Notes: generated by a model from the letters alone, not told the origin. 64,000 nt of DNA from Batrachochytrium dendrobatidis JAM81 (GCF_000203795.2 NW_006281100.1:1137099-1201098), one strand, 5' to 3'; shown: positions 50,401 to 61,421, numbered from the stretch's first letter. Translations and numbers: made by a program.

Positions 50401-51085
50401 CTAGCGCCATTACTTATGCATGATAATCCCGAGGTTGTTGTAGAGGCATGCAGAGCGTATGCCAATTTGGCTCGCATCCATGACACTCGAGGATATCAAG
50501 CATCTCGAGGTAAGATATTTCTTGCGTTGTGAAATGATGCTTGCAATGACTAATTTATGATAAACATAGTATGCGATCTGGCAACCATTTTATTAGATCA
50601 TACAGATGCAGCAGTTGTATATCAAGCTTGTGGAGTATTGATGAATTTAACACTTCATGCTCATAAAGAGATTTTTAAATCGATTATTTTGGAAAATAAT
50701 GGTGACACAAAGTAAGTGATATTAAATATTAGTATTGCGTAATTATATACTTGCTTTCAATTGGTAGATTGTAACGTTTATTTTACCCATTAGATTGCTT
50801 GAAGTATTTGTGCAGGCTTCTGAGGAACAAAAATGGGATTTGGCAACAGTATCAGTACAAACTCTTTTTAATCTCTGGTATGTGCATGATTACCATATCA
50901 ACACGCTTGTCTGTTCTATAGATTCAAAATAGCTGAAATTACTTTTTGAATTTAGTGAATCTCGATCCGAATTATGTAGTAGAGTATGTGAAAAGGTGGA
51001 AGATGTAATTTCGCAGACTGATGCGGAATTGGGCAATGACATGTTTTGGGCTGTATGTGATCGGATTTTAAAATTTGATGCATGA
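47470..51085 (+). CDS. ARMC2: ARMC2-like armadillo-repeat flagellar protein
   Basis: In algae and animals ARMC2 is needed for delivery of radial spokes to cilia. Thirteen exons join to 880 residues: 47470-47873, 47952-48138, 48224-48836, 48908-49095, 49176-49238, 49324-49496, 49569-49665, 49785-50118, 50198-50320, 50405-50509, 50570-50711, 50794-50877 and 50956-51085. The disordered N-terminus has the family block ASELISKARASL...TRPFTPA. The second half is armadillo-type helices (ALGVLRNISCSST, LCFILGNLTTVLGDN, LVRLIANLAIDG, ALANLSYSIHP, ACRAYANLARIHD, ACGVLMNLTLH, VQTLFNLCESR). Intron 9 begins with GC rather than GT. Its presence fits a zoospore-forming organism. Confidence 0.85.
50321..50404 (+). 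other. GC-AG intron (ARMC2 intron 9)
   Basis: Exon end ATTCAAT is followed by GCAAGTGC, and the acceptor is GATCTAG before CGCCATTACTT. Joining here restores the frame (IQSPLLMHDN). The nearest GT gives an early stop. Confidence 0.75.
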
Positions 51086-51336
51086 ATTCAAATCATTAGT
51101 AGATATTGATTGGCAGGAGTATTGATTCTCAACAAGTGAACGATTGCAGAATTTGATTGGGAAAGGCTGAATCAGTAGTCGAGTCTTTTACTGTCCAAAT
51201 ATATCTTCAATACATTAGTTTGGCTTCGCATTAGATTTGATTGGCCAGAATGGTTTTGCCACCACCGCAATACGAATTGTAGCTAAAATCTGAATTTGAA
51301 TTATCAAACCTTTCCAAGCAACTTGCATATTTCAAC

Positions 51337-52578
51337 ATGTCAAACGCTCAAAAGAACATTGTCATTGTTGGTGGTTCTTATGGTGGCAATACTGTTGCTA
51401 CGTTACTGATGAAGATGTGTGCTGCCAACGGCATTAGCATCACTCTTATTGACAAGTATGAAAAACGGTTCAACATTGTTGGCACCCCTCGTGGGTTGGT
51501 GGATGCCTCATTTGGCCCTAAGCAGTTTTTTGGCTGGGAGGGATTCTTTAGTAAGCCTGAGATGGGCAGGTTTGTTCATGGCCTAGTGGTGTCGGTTCTG
51601 CCCACCGAAGTTATTCTTGAATCTGGTGAGCATATTTCATACGACTATCTAGTATATGCTGCAGGGAGTTCATATGGGAGTGTCGGGACCGCTCTATCTT
51701 TGTCAATTGCCGAGCATCAAAGCTATCTCAAACAAGTGTCCGATCAGGTATCCAAGGCCAACCAGATCCACATTATTGGAGGTGGTGCATACGGTGTTGA
51801 GCTTGCAGCCGAAATCCGATACATGTACAAGACCAAGAAGGTCGTTTTGATTCATTCACAAAGCCAGCTTGCATTTGGAGATACTTCTGCTAATCTTCAT
51901 GTTCGTGCTTTAAAAAAGCTTACTGATCTTGGTGTTAATGTTGTTCTTGAAGAGAAAGTAACCAGCGAGTCAGCAGAGACCATGCAGGCAGGGATCAAAA
52001 CAGGCACACACACACTAACCACTCAAAACAACAAGACCTTCGAGTCTGATCTAACCATTTTCACCATTGGGTTTGGAACACCCAACTCGGGTGCCATGTC
52101 TACACTTCCTGCAACATCCGTAGATAAGCCACATCTCAACAGTCGTGGATTGGTTCTTGTCAAGAAGACCTTGCAGTTGATGGACGATCAGTATCCATGT
52201 ATTTTTGCATTAGGAAACGTAGCTGCTACTGGTGCACCTCTAACTGCAATTTCGGTCAAACAGCGTAAGTCATTGCTTTCCAACTGCTACTGGTTGTCTT
52301 GGGCATCATTGACTGACCGATATTTTTATTAATGCAATGATCTAGAGGCCAGTGTCGTAGCGGATAACATTAGTCTGCTGATTGCATCTAAACCGCTTAA
52401 AGAGTTTAATCCAGCCAAGCAAAACATGATTGTTGTTACAATAGGACCTAAAGATGCTGTTGCAGAAATTCCATACATGTTTAATTTCCTGGCAGATATA
52501 GCTGGCACAAAGATGAAGTCGTCCTACATGTTCAACGACATGGTTGCCAAGGAGAATCGTGCACCATTTGTAGCCTAG
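51337..52578 (+). CDS. AIF/FSP1-like FAD-dependent NAD(P)H oxidoreductase
   Basis: Two exons (51337-52264 and 52346-52578) give 386 residues. The N-terminal FAD-binding fold has IVIVGGSYGGNTVA. The NAD(P)H fold has IHIIGGGAYGVELAAEI, and the second FAD contact is IFALGNVAATG, the standard arrangement of the class-II oxidoreductase family (AIFM2/FSP1, fungal AMID). It lacks the N-terminal glycine for myristoylation seen in animal FSP1 (start MSNAQ) and has no clear mitochondrial presequence, so a cytosolic or peripheral membrane quinone reductase is the most likely role. Confidence 0.9.
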
Positions 52579-53674
52579 TTTAGCCATTTTAACTAAATAC
52601 ACAGGCTAAGAAGTCGCTGTGATAAGCTGTTCTTGATCAAAGTACGCTTCCTGATTTATCGCTCTTGCCGAGTAAGACTAACAGGGAATCTGAAGTAAAT
52701 TACAGCCATGTTCAAAATGAATCGTTTTTGAATTTATCTTGCAACTATTATTTGTGGAATAGGCAATGGTCAAATATTTATTATTTCCTACTACGATACG
52801 CTTGCATTTAATTCAAAAGAATAATGATTGCACGTTTCAGGAACAAAACTTGCTTTGATACCATCATAAGCAGAAATAGGTAAAATTGAAGCTTTCCAGA
52901 TGGTTCAATAAATTCAAACTTTAAATCATCCATCTCCGCTTTGGATTTCGCGGAGGATGGGGTTAATCTGCGTCAACCTCGCAGTTGATCTTTTGTTTTT
53001 TGGAAGATCGCTCGATACTTGTATCAATAGCAGGAGCACTGTTCGTGTTGCGCCGCTTACAGGTCTTGCAAGGTTGAAGCCACTTTAGCAGACTGAATAT
53101 ATATAGTAACAAAACTGGTTATTTATGCAATAAAATATATCATTGATCATATTATAGTCGATATGGTGTATGTCGTTTTACATCATATAGCTTTTATACT
53201 AATGATAATGGTTGTCACAATGGTGTCAACACTATGCTTGAAACACTAAAACTCTCAATTCCAACAGTATTGTGCTATCTGACTGCATCTATGGTGTCGA
53301 TCAATGTCAATCAGTAATGTATTTGTATTGATCATGACTTGTGTGCAGTGATCTGGCAATATCGTGATGTATGGTATCATGATCAATGCAAACCATTACT
53401 TGATCAAACACGGCAATTGTGACTGATTACAATCTATAATTGGATGTGGAATACAATCACAATCACAATTGGCAGGATATTGGGTGACTTTGTGTGCAAT
53501 AGCCATTGTTGGTAGTTCAATCAGGATATACACCTTGTTCACACAGCAATACTGCATGTTGCTGGTTCACTCCACATCAATATGTATACATGAAGTTGAC
53601 AATCATTGACAAATTCATGTCCTAAATTCACAATATTATGTTTTAAATGACAATAATGTAAGCCAATGCACATT
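52579..53674. other. intergenic with decayed MITE-like and AT-rich repetitive sequence
   Basis: Near 52704 a fragment (GTTCAAAATGAATCG, then ATTTATCTTGCAACTATT and CAATGGTCAAATATTTATT) matches internal MITE-family blocks. From about 53130 the sequence becomes rich in GATCATG, TGTC and CAAT words, like the effector region that follows. No gene supported. Confidence 0.45.
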
Positions 53675-56166
53675 TTATTTATTCGGTAACTGAGATTTGA
53701 TAAACCGTTTGTACTTGTTCACAAAAGAACTTCCAAAAAAATTAGTCGCAAAATCAGAATCCAGATCGACACATATTATGTAATTGTCTCCGTCCTCACC
53801 ACTTTCGAAACCAGATTTCATCGATGGCGCTGTATATGGCAATTCAAATCGCATATGGATAAACTTTGACTTGATGATATCGTTTTTGAATTGATCTTGA
53901 ACTGGGATCTGCGACTTGTACCAATTTTTAGGATCCATTGTTTCAATATTCTTCCTGCATTCATTAACGCCAACGTACATTGCTGAATCGGAGCTTCGCG
54001 TTGATGTCGTTTTGATATTGCAGCTGAAAACCGAGTATCGCAAATCAGGTCCAGCATTGGCCGGTGGAAAAACAATCCACGGAAAGTTAGTTCTACGAAG
54101 TTGTTGTACAAACATATTGACATCCGATTTATTGGAGCGACAATCAATCACTCCAATGGGTTTTGTGATATTCAAATTTATAGCCCATTGAGGTAGATAC
54201 TCTCTCAGCTTAGGTTGTAACCACCAGCCTTGTATGAATCGGAGAGCAATTACATACTCCATCATATATCCCCTTTCTGAACATGACAAGTTTGGTACTC
54301 CTACAGGTGAAAACAGCTGATTGGCAAAGTAGTCCATTAATACTGGAGTATTTTTGTCTGCAAAATAGTTTACTGCTGCAGTAAGAACAATGGGTTCTGC
54401 CATTCTAGCGTGCCATCCGCCAATCACTTTTGAAACCATTACAAGACCTGTTTGAACCAAATCAAGCTCTGGCGAATACGACATACTCGAACCATCACCA
54501 AACGAAAACGAAATACACAATTTGACAAGTATCTCCGATACCGATCTAGTTTCAGCAGCACAAGAGTCGGCATTTTTAATGGGTTTGATACTCCAGTCAA
54601 TTCGGTCCTTCCAGAAACAGTAAAATGATGAATGGGGCGAATACATGCCAGATTTTGTCGTCATTTCTTCTATATAACCACGATAACAGCCATCGATGTC
54701 AGTCGAGTTGATCAATTTGTGTAGGAACGAAGTAACAAGCCTCGGGCGACCTTGAAGAGAATGTGAGATTTCTTGAAGAAGATCAATATTCTTTGATATA
54801 TCGATCCTTAACCACATCGATAGTAGTTTGAAAATCTCGGATGGTTTCAAGTAGTTGAAGTCGGTGAATACAAATACGTCCTCTGGTTTGAGTCCAGCAG
54901 AAGAGTATATCAAGTCCATGGTGCAGATTCGCATTTGTGTTCCGCACCATATATTGTTGAAGCCATCTTGGATAATAGTCCTGGTCAAAAACGAAAACAG
55001 CGACCGAGGAAAATCAAACTCTCCAGCAGTGATGGATTGTTGATGTGATTTTGTTGAACGATAGCCCGACTTTAAAAGACTTAACATATGCTGTGATTCG
55101 TCAAATATAACGCGACCGTCTTTTAGGAACCATAGTCTCAACTCTTGATAGACTTTACCAAACGCAGACCAAGGAAGCTCAGATAGATGCTCGAATACTC
55201 TACAAAAAAGCCCACCAGTTCGTCTACTTCTTTGAATGCATAGCCATGTAAAAGAATCAAGATCGGGAATTGTTTCATGGAGCGTTTTCAGAACAAATAT
55301 ACGAGCAGAAATCAAACACTGGATCAGTCTTTTAGATTGGCGTTCAAATTCTGGTTGACTCGTCTCTGTTTTTTTGGCAGGTGCCAACTGTGCCAACTTC
55401 TCAGTCATCGCAGTGAAATCAGGATCAATCGAGCAGTCGAAATACAGTCCCCAATAATGTCGACATAGATCGTAGCAGGTTCTTGTCTTTCCGCATCCAC
55501 TGACACCGATCATGACAATGTTTCTATAGCTGAATTGAAGCAGCCTGTCGACTGGCATTTCGATCTCAATTTTCTCTTCGTCGGAATATATCTTTTCCGA
55601 GTACAGGAAATTGGGAACTCCATTAATGCCTTGAATATCAAGGTTTAGAATGCCTTGGTCCAAAGCAATGTCCTCCATCGAGTCTTGAGTGGAAAAAACA
55701 TTTTTGCCTTCATCCAATTTTATCAGTTGACGAAGATTTTTGTAGACGGCTTCTAGAGAATAATCGACATCCATGGCAGTGTCTATTGTTGATGAAAATA
55801 CAATAATGAGTTTGACTATCCATAATATGGTTGATTTCATAAAAGTACAATACCTTGAGTTTGACCAGCCATACGACTGCTGGACTTGATGATAAGTGGA
55901 TTGGATCCAACAGTCCCATTTGTTCCGAGAGCAGAAATGGGGTCCCAGGAGTTGTAGTTGGTCTCCACCCCATTCACCACATAATGGATGGTGAGCTCGT
56001 CAGGGTCTATAGCACCAAGTTTCGATGGAAGTGCTTGTTTGACTGCTGCAACCAGGCCACCAACGTCAGTCAGTGGCCTTCTTCTTTCTAGTTCGCCGAT
56101 ATAATGAGTTTCAACCTTTACAGGTTGGTTGTGAAGGTATTGAATGTAGAATGGTATGTTTTCCAT
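53675..56166 (-). CDS. Crinkler (CRN) effector with P-loop NTPase and probable nuclease C-terminus
   Basis: Two exons (55854-56166 and 53675-55782; 71-nt intron) give 806 residues. Residues 1-104 are the conserved CRN header (MENIPFYIQYLHNQPVKVET..., DPDELTIHYVVNGVETN, PLIIKSSS), a ubiquitin-like translocation/trafficking domain by family knowledge. The NTPase has Walker A GVSGCGKT (about 197-204) and Walker B RVIFDES (about 328-334). The C-terminus contains VIDCRSNKSDVNMFVQQL and GPDLRYSVFSCNIKTTS (Asp about 684, Lys about 695), which fits a PD-(D/E)xK-type nuclease with Asn in place of the usual Glu/Gln. This header-NTPase-nuclease order is known for CRN proteins of oomycetes and chytrids. 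No secretion peptide is visible. The fr frame is uninterrupted, so it is probably active. The upstream region has 116-bp tandem repeats. Confidence 0.88.
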
Positions 56167-56317
56167 TAGAGTTTGTTTAAATAGAAAGGAATAGAGTAGA
56201 AGAAAGAGCAAAAGGAAATGTAATAGAATAGAGTGGAATGAAATGTAATGAAGAAAAGAAAGGAAAAATTGGACTTTAAATCCAAAATTTAATGTCATGT
56301 GAATAATGTGAAACAAG

Positions 56318-56665
56318 TTCACACACTTTGAATAGTTTAAATTAAGCATTTTTGTGTGAAATTAAAACTGTTAAATTAAGCATTTTTGTGAAATTACAAC
56401 TGTCAAATTGTATTAATTTGTCATGTATTCAAATTCACACACTTTGAATAGTTTAAATTAAGCATTTTTGTGTGAAATTACAACTGTTAAATTAAGCATT
56501 TGTGTGAAATTACAACTGTCAAATTGTATTAATTTGTCATGTATTCAAATTCACACACTTTGAATAGTTTAAATTAAGCATTTTTGTGTGAAATTACAAC
56601 TGTTAAATTAAGCATTTGTGTGAAATTACAACTGTTAAATTGTATTAATTTGTCATGTATTCAAA
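56318..56665. repeat. 116-bp tandem repeat array upstream of CRN
   Basis: Three full units begin at TTCACACACTTTGAATAGTT (56318, 56434, 56550) with an exact 116-bp period. A partial fourth begins at 56666. Each unit contains an internal doublet of TTAAATTAAGCATTT...GTGAAATTACAACTGT. The array sits 152-499 bp upstream of the CRN start. Confidence 0.9.
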
Positions 56666-56757
56666 TTCACACACTTTGAATATTGTTTAAACATTTGTCA
56701 TGTGTTTATTTGTATTGTTCAATCGAGTGTCAATTCAACTCAATTGATTACACTATA
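56666..56757 (-). promoter_or_regulatory. conserved CRN upstream block
   Basis: About 90 bp starting TTCACACACTTTGAATATTG and running through CAATCGAGTGTCAATTCAAC. It is nearly identical to sequence upstream of the header relics inside the palindrome (61572-61664 and its mirror). Conservation near CRN starts suggests a shared promoter module or simply shared ancestry. Confidence 0.5.
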
Positions 56758-57013
56758 ATAGTATATCAATCAACGAGACCAATTTTGTTGATTGATATTC
56801 ACTGATACTCACTGATAGCTTGATGAAAATGTGCCAAACCATGACTTTTATGACAACACTGTACAAACTGTACGAGTTTAAAAGATTATTGGTGAATATT
56901 GTCCAATTTGATTGTTGACTGCAATTATTTTGGTTGGTTCGAGTTTCATTCTTTTGTCAAAAAACATCAAATGAATATTAAAACAACAAAGACAGCAACA
57001 ACACAACTGTTGA

Positions 57014-57745
57014 ATGAATACTACCAAATCAGCACTCAAGCCATACCAACACAGAGTCAAGTCTGAATGGCAGGATGACAACAAACGAGGTTTGTTTTTG
57101 GGAATCATCCAAGAGGGAGAAACCTCACACATCACTCGACTGCACAACCTGCTGACTGCCAACCAATTTGCAGAGCAGCAAGAGTTCTCAACCAAGATCC
57201 AGTTGGCAGACCCAAAACATCATTGTACATTCATTGATGACATGTTTGGGTATTACATACTGCCATTCCACAAAGACTACAACGATTCATCCAGCTGTCA
57301 CACTCCAGTTTCATCAAACCCAACATCAAGAACCAACTCTGCTGATGATCTGGACTATGTTGCAAAAGTGAGTGAGCTACAGCACAAGGACTTGAACAAG
57401 GCAGTTGAGAAGAGAGACAGTGTCTGCTTGTTTTGCTGGGATGAGCTGTCCTTGCAAGGAACACACATCATATCCCAAAAGAACATTGGAATGGCATACA
57501 ACGAATCATCCATCCTGCAACGAGCTGGTTTGACACAGAAACATCAAATACAGAACGGACTGTTGTTGTGTATCAAGTGCCATGACCAATTTGGTAAACT
57601 AAAGCAATATGTGGATGTAGTGGATGACAAACTGGTGATCAAAGTGATCAATGAGACGAATGACTCAACAAGTGACAAGCACAAGAAGTGGATTGAGACA
57701 ATTGAAGATTTGAAAGTTATCCGCAGAACAAGGCAAAAGAGATAA
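57014..57745 (+). CDS. HNH-type endonuclease-like protein (possibly truncated)
   Basis: A 243-residue frame with an HNH_2-type core: CLFCWDELSLQGTHIISQKN, then NGLLLCIKCHDQFGKL. These give zinc-type cysteines, the His of THIIS and the final CHDQF His. It ends in a basic tail (KVIRRTRQKR) at a TAA (57743-57745). The same frame then continues open to 58006, adding about 86 codons with Tyr/Asp/Cys-rich sequence, so the stop may have cut a longer protein. No CRN header precedes it. It diverges from the CRN gene. Whether it is an effector, a mobile-element remnant or a cellular nuclease cannot be decided from sequence. Confidence 0.7.
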   Translation: MNTTKSALKPYQHRVKSEWQDDNKRGLFLGIIQEGETSHITRLHNLLTANQFAEQQEFSTKIQLADPKHHCTFIDDMFGYYILPFHKDYNDSSSCHTPVSSNPTSRTNSADDLDYVAKVSELQHKDLNKAVEKRDSVCLFCWDELSLQGTHIISQKNIGMAYNESSILQRAGLTQKHQIQNGLLLCIKCHDQFGKLKQYVDVVDDKLVIKVINETNDSTSDKHKKWIETIEDLKVIRRTRQKR

Positions 57746-58006
57746 ACTGACAATCGACAAACAGTCGAATCCAACAGTGAAATGACATTGTATTTCATTC
57801 ACAACAATCTCACTCGACTACTAAACAGGAACGCACTAGAGTTACACAAGACAGCATATCTCATTTGGTGTATGGCTGGTGGTGCAGAATCTGATGATGA
57901 ATATTGTCCATATGATGATGGCTGTACTCCTGTCGATTATCAGAGTAAGAATATCGAGAAATGGATGGAATCGAGTGCTATTTTGATTATTGAAAATGTT
58001 CAATAA
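57746..58006 (+). pseudogene. in-frame continuation after the HNH stop codon
   Basis: Same frame as the HNH gene, open for 86 codons after the TAA, including an internal ATG at 57782. It contains LHKTAYLIWCMAGGAESDDE and KNIEKWMESS. It could be the separated C-terminus of the HNH protein, a separate small ORF, or a second exon if an unseen intron removes the stop. Confidence 0.45.
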
Positions 58007-59054
58007 AATTGTGTATTCATTACAAGAGACTGGTTTCTGTTACAGCAATAGTTGTGTCGAGTCAATGTCATGGTGTAATGGCTTCAAAAAACACCATTTT
58101 GATGATCAATACTGCATCAATATGATCGTTTTACAACCGATATATTGAAACTTATTGATATTGGTAGTGGATGATGTATAATCAAAAAGAAATTCACATC
58201 GGAATATTCCTTGCTCTCGTTTGTGATTGTTTTCCGTGGGTTGTTCTGGTATTTTATGTAGCTCACTTTTTGCCTTGCACGCATGTAAACAGCAACCACG
58301 AATCGTTGAAACACAGATTGCACAAGTCAATACATTCTGATGACATTTGGAATATAACAAGACACAAGTGGTGACCAAAGTTTAATTCACAATCCATGAA
58401 TGAACACGATCGCGTTGCCGACTGGATCAAATAACAACGCAGGTGTTTGGAACATGTCTTGAATACATGAATCGACCAGATTGACAACATACTTGTGTAG
58501 TCGATAATCAATGGAATTGACCAAACGGAATGCCTGCAACTGCCAAAAACCAAACAAAATGCCAAAGCATTTATATTAAAATGTTACACTACGACATCAT
58601 GTCTCAAAGTGCTGAATGAGTCGTTGTCATGCAACTTTACTGTTGATATTGTTTATGGATTTGAAGATGTGCAATACAATCCGTAGTCTGTTGCTCAATG
58701 ACACTAATCAAATGGTACTGAATACAGCGTGTCAAACAAGATGATCGCTTTGACTAGTGTGTCGGAGTGTTTTGATAAATAACAATTATATCATGATGTA
58801 TATTGGTTCATGTAGTATATTGTATAGTCAACTATGCACATGGACATGCATGTCATTGTCAATTGATGGTCGTTTGTAAACAACTTGTGGACAACTTGCA
58901 AATATTACAATCATGGTGATTGCTTGAATGTCGATACCAAGCCATGCGTTTGATGGTCATTTACTGATCAGTTTACTGTTCAACAATTCAAATGGTCGTT
59001 GTCTACCAATCAGTCGAGTCGTAGACATGAACTGCACATTGTGTGTATCGCTTT
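58007..59054. other. AT-rich region, no supported gene
   Basis: Short frames only, no motif. From about 58600 the sequence becomes rich in TGT/ACA words and blends into the CRN relic. Confidence 0.45.
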
Positions 59055-59790
59055 GTTCATGACCAAACTGTAACAATGTGCACTTTGCATTGAGTTTGAA
59101 CTGCAATCTGCGACTTGTACGCATTATGATGCATTGTTTCAATATTCATGTTGCATTCATCAACATCAACGTGCAGTGTCGATCTGATGTTTGGTGTTGA
59201 TGTTGTGTTGATATTCCAACAACACTGAATATCGTAAATCAGGTCAGCATTGACTCGTGTGATAATAATCCATGGACAGTCAGTTGTACCAAACTGTTGT
59301 ACAAACATATTGACATTCGATCGATCGAAACGACAATCAATCACTCCAATGTGTTGTTGGATATACAAACTATATTACACATGGTGACTGATGTTGTAAC
59401 ACATGTCGTAACACAACATTGAATCAATCAAACTGCAATTACACACTCCATCATATGTCGCATGTGTTGGTATGTCAAGTATGGTGATATCAGGTCAAAA
59501 CAGTCGATTGGCATAGTAATCCACCAACATTCGAGTCGGTTGGTCAACCAAACAGTTGTATAATGCGGTAATATCAATATACTGCGATTGTAGCATGCCA
59601 TTCATCAGACATTGTTGAAACCATTACAAAACCTGTTTGGACCAAATCAAACTGTGACGAATACCGCATACTCGGATCATCATCAACTAAACCAGGAATA
59701 CACGCTTGACAATATTTGCGATTGATGATTGAACCTGATTCATGGCTAATTCGTCGAGTGTTTATAATGTGTTAATAAAACCAGTCATAT
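59055..59790 (-). pseudogene. decayed CRN C-terminal (nuclease-side) relic
   Basis: Aligns by eye along its length with the C-terminal part of the intact CRN (about 53870-54600). Shared blocks include TCTGCGACTTGTAC, TTGTTGTACAAACATATTGAC, ACGACAATCAATCACTCCAATG and GAAACCATTACAA. Its reading frame is broken by stops and indels. A fragment still reads IGVIDCRFDRSNVNMFVQQF, like the intact VIDCRSNKSDVNMFVQQL. No header is attached. Its far end runs into the left arm of the large inverted repeat. Confidence 0.75.
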
Positions 59791-61119
59791 ATCATTTGGT
59801 GTTGTTAACCTGTGGTTTGGTGATGGTTTGATTGCAAGTGATTCTTGGACACAACATATTGCAAACCAAGCAACTTGACTACTTGAACGATTCAAACGAC
59901 TCGATACTAACCGGAATTCAATACAATTGTTGAATAGCCCGTGTAATATCAGATCTAGTCAAGTCAACAGACACGACACTCAATACAACTATATACAGCA
60001 AAAATGCGTTGGATTCATTTGTGATTGCATACTCATCAATCTTGAATGACAGTGTTTGTGCAGTTTTGGATATAGGTTGTATGGATATTGCAACAAACAT
60101 GTGGTATTATAGTATGACTGACATATACTACTATTGGATCAAACAACATAACAGTCAAATATAATGTCAAATATATATGTGCATAGAATGATCACCAAAC
60201 CTGATCGGTCGTGTATCAATCATAAACAACTACCAATTAGCAACAAGTGTCATTCGTATACATTGACAGAATCACTACAGACAACACCAACAATTACAAG
60301 ATCATGTGCAATATATCAAGAATTGTGACATGGTTTCAATAAACCAACAACAACTGAACAAATGACATTGCAATGATTATTCACAAAACAAGGCAATCAA
60401 ACGACAATGTTAGCGACGATTATGTTGGACAATATTCAAATATTGACAGTCAAACATTGGTTAACCAACAGTTGTACGATTATACAACTGATCCGTGTAT
60501 TGACAAGTGATCAACATTGATCCAGTCATGGTTAAAACGGTGTATCACAGGACTTGAAAGTTGACAGTATTGTTGTGGTGTAATATTAGCAACTACGCAC
60601 AACTTGACATGAATGACAGTGTTGATATTGAGACTGTCAATGTATTACAATGTATTGGTCAACAGTGATTGCAATCAATGACAATATTGCAGTCCGTTCA
60701 ATCCAATTGTTGATTGGAACAATCATTATCCACTTGTCAGATTCAGCATGTAAATGAATGTTTTGTAACACATTTACTAATCCAACAATCAAACTCAATC
60801 TGAATATTGAATATTATAATGTAATCAATTGAGTTGAATTGACACTCGATTGAACAATACAAATAAACACATGACAAATGTTTAAACAATATTCAAAGTG
60901 TGTGAATTTGTCTCACATTGTTCACGTGATATCGAGTTTTGGATGTGAGACAAATTCACGTTTTGATCTTTTTTTGTCATTTCATTGTTCCACTTCATTC
61001 TATTCTATTCACTTTATTATATTCTATATTCTATTTCTATTCTTTTACAAACTCTAATGGAAAACATACCATTCTACATTCAATACCTTGACAATCAGCC
61101 AGTTGGTTTGAGAACTCAT
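59718..61119. repeat. 1,402-bp inverted repeat, left arm
   Basis: Each position x pairs with 122478 minus x. Every segment I compared (ends, several 60-bp blocks, mirrored 60-codon frames at 59918-60100 and 62378-62560) is identical with no indel. The arm runs from the CRN relic through CA/TG-rich DNA, the conserved CRN upstream block and a short hairpin to the first 21 codons of a CRN header. Confidence 0.92.
60902..60959. repeat. 17-bp-stem hairpin near header relic
   Basis: GTGAATTTGTCTCACAT (60902-60918) is the reverse complement of ATGTGAGACAAATTCAC (60943-60959), with a 24-bp loop containing CACGTG. It is mirrored at 61519-61576 in the other arm. It lies about 100-155 bp upstream of the header start codon. 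Confidence 0.7.
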
Positions 61120-61125
61120 CAATAA
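61057..61125 (+). pseudogene. truncated CRN header copy (22 codons)
   Basis: In the left arm, ATG at 61057 reads the CRN header start and stops just past the palindrome edge. It is the mirror image of the header start at 61421. Confidence 0.75.
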
Positions 61126-61421
61126 TGAAAGGACTGCTTTGCGGCCTTTTCCCCTTGATAATGTTGGTGATCTGGTTGGTGCTCGCAATAGGGTCCCAGG
61201 AATTATAGCTAGTCTCCACTCCATCCATCACATAATGGAGTGATATCACCAACAAAAGCAGAAGCAAGAGGAGAGTTGGGAAGTGCTTGGAAAGCAGCAA
61301 CCAAGTTAGCAACAGTAAACAGGGTTTGAACCCAGACAAAAGTATTGGTGTTGAGAATATGAGTTCTCAAACCAACTGGCTGATTGTCAAGGTATTGAAT
61401 GTAGAATGGTATGTTTTCCAT
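61120..61421 (-). pseudogene. CRN header relic with frameshift
   Basis: From ATG 61421 the frame reads a CRN header variant (start MENIPFYIQYLDNQPVGLRT) up to about residue 65, then shifts frame. The second frame continues with HYVMDGVETSYNSWDP and SSPFIIDE, and the relic is cut at the left-arm boundary (61119/61120). No effector domain follows. The 239-bp palindrome spacer is therefore entirely header sequence. Confidence 0.8.

Larger units (their letters stand above)
56167..57013. other. divergent region between CRN and HNH genes
   Basis: 847 bp holding the tandem array and the conserved block; both gene starts face outward from here. No additional gene. Confidence 0.5.

Noticed and set aside
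53130..53660. Repeated GATCATG / CAATCACAAT words as a CRISPR-like or satellite array
   Set aside because: No regular period or conserved spacer length; ordinary low-complexity intergenic DNA.
59918..60100. Sixty-codon frame (and its exact mirror at 62378-62560) as a duplicated gene
   Set aside because: Identity simply reflects the palindrome; no motif, and the sequence is the same biased CA/TG-rich DNA as its surroundings.
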